NCBI GenBank assembly: GCA_002293365.1
Contig: DBDD01000207.1
Coordinates: forward strand, 1 to 15,032
DNA from: Christensenella sp. UBA941
GTDB lineage: Bacteria; Bacillota; Clostridia; Christensenellales; UBA941
Direction: 5' to 3'
Length of the DNA stretch: 15,032 bases
Each line of letters starts with the position of its first letter. Positions within the stretch are counted from its first letter, which is position 1. Made by a program: the position numbers and the translations under genes. Of this stretch, positions 14,067 through 15,032 are shown in pieces. The notes under the pieces were generated by a model, which saw only the letters and a program-made list of their open reading frames with translations, searched no databases and was not told where the DNA came from.

Positions 14067-15032
14067 TTAGGAGCTGAATTCCCAAAGCGAATCGATATTC
14101 TGCTGATTGGCTACGGGAACCTGAACTATGGTCTGCCGCGGAATCTCCGCTTCGGAATACATTGAGGTAAGCAATACGCGTACGGCCAGCGCGCCGCAGC
14201 GCTCCGGAGAGCTCCACGTTACGCACGGGAACCAGCCCTTGTTTTCTTTCAGAGCAAGCGCCGTCTCTTCATCCCAGGCCGCCATAGGTATAACCTTCAC
14301 ATCGTCGGGCGTCTTACCCTGGGCTTCCAGCGTCGAAACCGCGCCCCAAGCGGAGTTGATATCGGCGGAAATGACCAGATCGTACTCTACGCCGCCAAAG
14401 TTTGCCAAAGCGTTCGCCGCTGTTTCGCGGTAGTTGTTGGAGTCGAGCTGGCCTACGACTTCGTAGGGAATCCCTTGCTCCTGAAGCACGCTGTAGAAGC
14501 CGTTGATAAGCTCCTGGTTGCGTTCCGCGGCCAGGGCGTAGATCTCGACAACGCGCGCGGGCTGCCCGCCAAATTTATCGAACACGCCGGCAGCGATTAC
14601 GCCGCGCGCCTGCGTTTGCCCAACATCCGTCCAATCGCGGCCTATACGGGTAATTACGCCGTCATTCCAGGTATTGTCGCCGTCAAAGTAGATGATAGGA
14701 ATGCCCGCTTGATTCACTTTTTCCAAAATACCGACGCAAGCGTCCATGGACGGCGTATTGGCGAAAAGGTATTGAATACCGTCGGCCAGCATTGCCTCGA
14801 TTTGCTTCGTCTGCACTTCGGCGTCCTGCTGCGAATCGGCAATGGTGACATCCGCGCCGAGGCCTCTTAAATTGTTTACTATACTATAGTTCATTTTGAC
14901 GCAAAATTCGTCGGCGAGGTAATTGGTGGAAACGCCGATTTTGACGCCCTCAAGCAGCATGAAGTCGCTCGCGTATTCGCCGGAAGCCTGTTCGGGCGCA
15001 GGTTCCGCGGGCGCTGCGGGAGCGGCCGGCTC
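14067..15032 (-). CDS. ABC transporter sugar-binding protein (RbsB-like), N-terminus cut by window edge
   Basis: The frame is open to the window edge, so the ATG at 14960 is internal. Visible are 24 residues before it, EPAAPAAPAEPAPEQ plus SGEYASDF, an Ala/Pro linker, then a type I periplasmic-binding-protein fold (Peripla_BP_4): VKIGVSTNYLADEF (first strand), LGADVTIADSQQDAEVQ, IEAMLADGIQYLFANT, AGIPIIYFDGD (hinge region), VGQTQARGVIA, VEIYALAAERNQELINGF, YDLVISADINSAWGAV and VIPMAAWDEET. It binds a sugar-like ligand outside the membrane and delivers it to the RbsC/RbsA-type importer. The signal peptide is not on this side; it may be the one at the left edge (see findings). Two strong hairpins follow the stop. 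The ligand cannot be predicted from sequence alone. Confidence 0.92.
   Translation of the reverse strand, partial: EPAAPAAPAEPAPEQASGEYASDFMLLEGVKIGVSTNYLADEFCVKMNYSIVNNLRGLGADVTIADSQQDAEVQTKQIEAMLADGIQYLFANTPSMDACVGILEKVNQAGIPIIYFDGDNTWNDGVITRIGRDWTDVGQTQARGVIAAGVFDKFGGQPARVVEIYALAAERNQELINGFYSVLQEQGIPYEVVGQLDSNNYRETAANALANFGGVEYDLVISADINSAWGAVSTLEAQGKTPDDVKVIPMAAWDEETALALKENKGWFPCVTWSSPERCGALAVRVLLTSMYSEAEIPRQTIVQVPVANQQNIDSLWEFSS

Noticed and set aside
1..15032. Search for CRISPR repeats, tRNA or rRNA genes, transposase, phage or toxin-antitoxin genes
   Set aside because: No regularly spaced repeats, cloverleaf-like segments or motifs of such proteins were seen by eye; gaps between genes are too short to hide them except 11826-11987 and 13939-14066, which are accounted for.

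Overview
The window is a dense block of carbohydrate-catabolism genes, all on the minus strand. Most gaps are under 50 bases and none exceeds about 165. I found no RNA genes, CRISPR arrays, insertion sequences or phage genes. Solute-binding proteins made as lipoproteins (an LVGC lipobox is visible), purine-rich Shine-Dalgarno sites, TGA used as a stop, and the family make-up (KDPG aldolase fused to a VOC domain, KDG kinase, RbsABC-type transporter, FadR-type regulator) suggest a Gram-positive Bacillota, probably Clostridia. That assignment is inference.

Layout in the direction of transcription (right to left). The right edge holds a sugar-binding lipoprotein cut in its Ala/Pro linker. It is followed by two strong RNA hairpins, a 3-hydroxyisobutyrate-dehydrogenase-like protein and a zinc-type alcohol dehydrogenase without the structural zinc site. 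Next comes the only clear intergenic control region (11826-11987): a stem-loop that may end the upstream unit, a near-consensus promoter (TTGACA-N17-TAATAT) and a TGTATACA operator at the expected transcription start. From that promoter run a FadR/GntR regulator, a class III aminotransferase, a D-2-hydroxyacid dehydrogenase, KDPG aldolase-VOC, KDG kinase, a canonical Zn-dehydrogenase, an RbsA-like ATPase, an RbsC-like permease, an IolB-like isomerase, an SDR dehydrogenase and an M20 amidohydrolase. At the left edge is the start of a lipoprotein with an Ala/Pro linker.

The set can be read as import of a sugar-acid-like compound through the ABC transporter. Dehydrogenases and the IolB-like isomerase would convert it to 2-keto-3-deoxygluconate. 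KDG kinase and KDPG aldolase would then yield pyruvate and glyceraldehyde-3-phosphate. The M20 hydrolase, aminotransferase and extra dehydrogenases suggest the natural substrate carries an amide or amino group, such as an amino-acid conjugate or amino-uronate. That is a hypothesis; the substrate cannot be read from sequence.

Both window ends stop inside the same kind of GC-rich Ala/Pro linker of a sugar-binding lipoprotein. The two ends share an 11-base word in the same reading phase. Joining them there would give one complete lipoprotein of about 346 residues and one closed gene order. The window may therefore be a whole contig from a tandem repeat or circular molecule, or be broken between two paralogous binding-protein genes.
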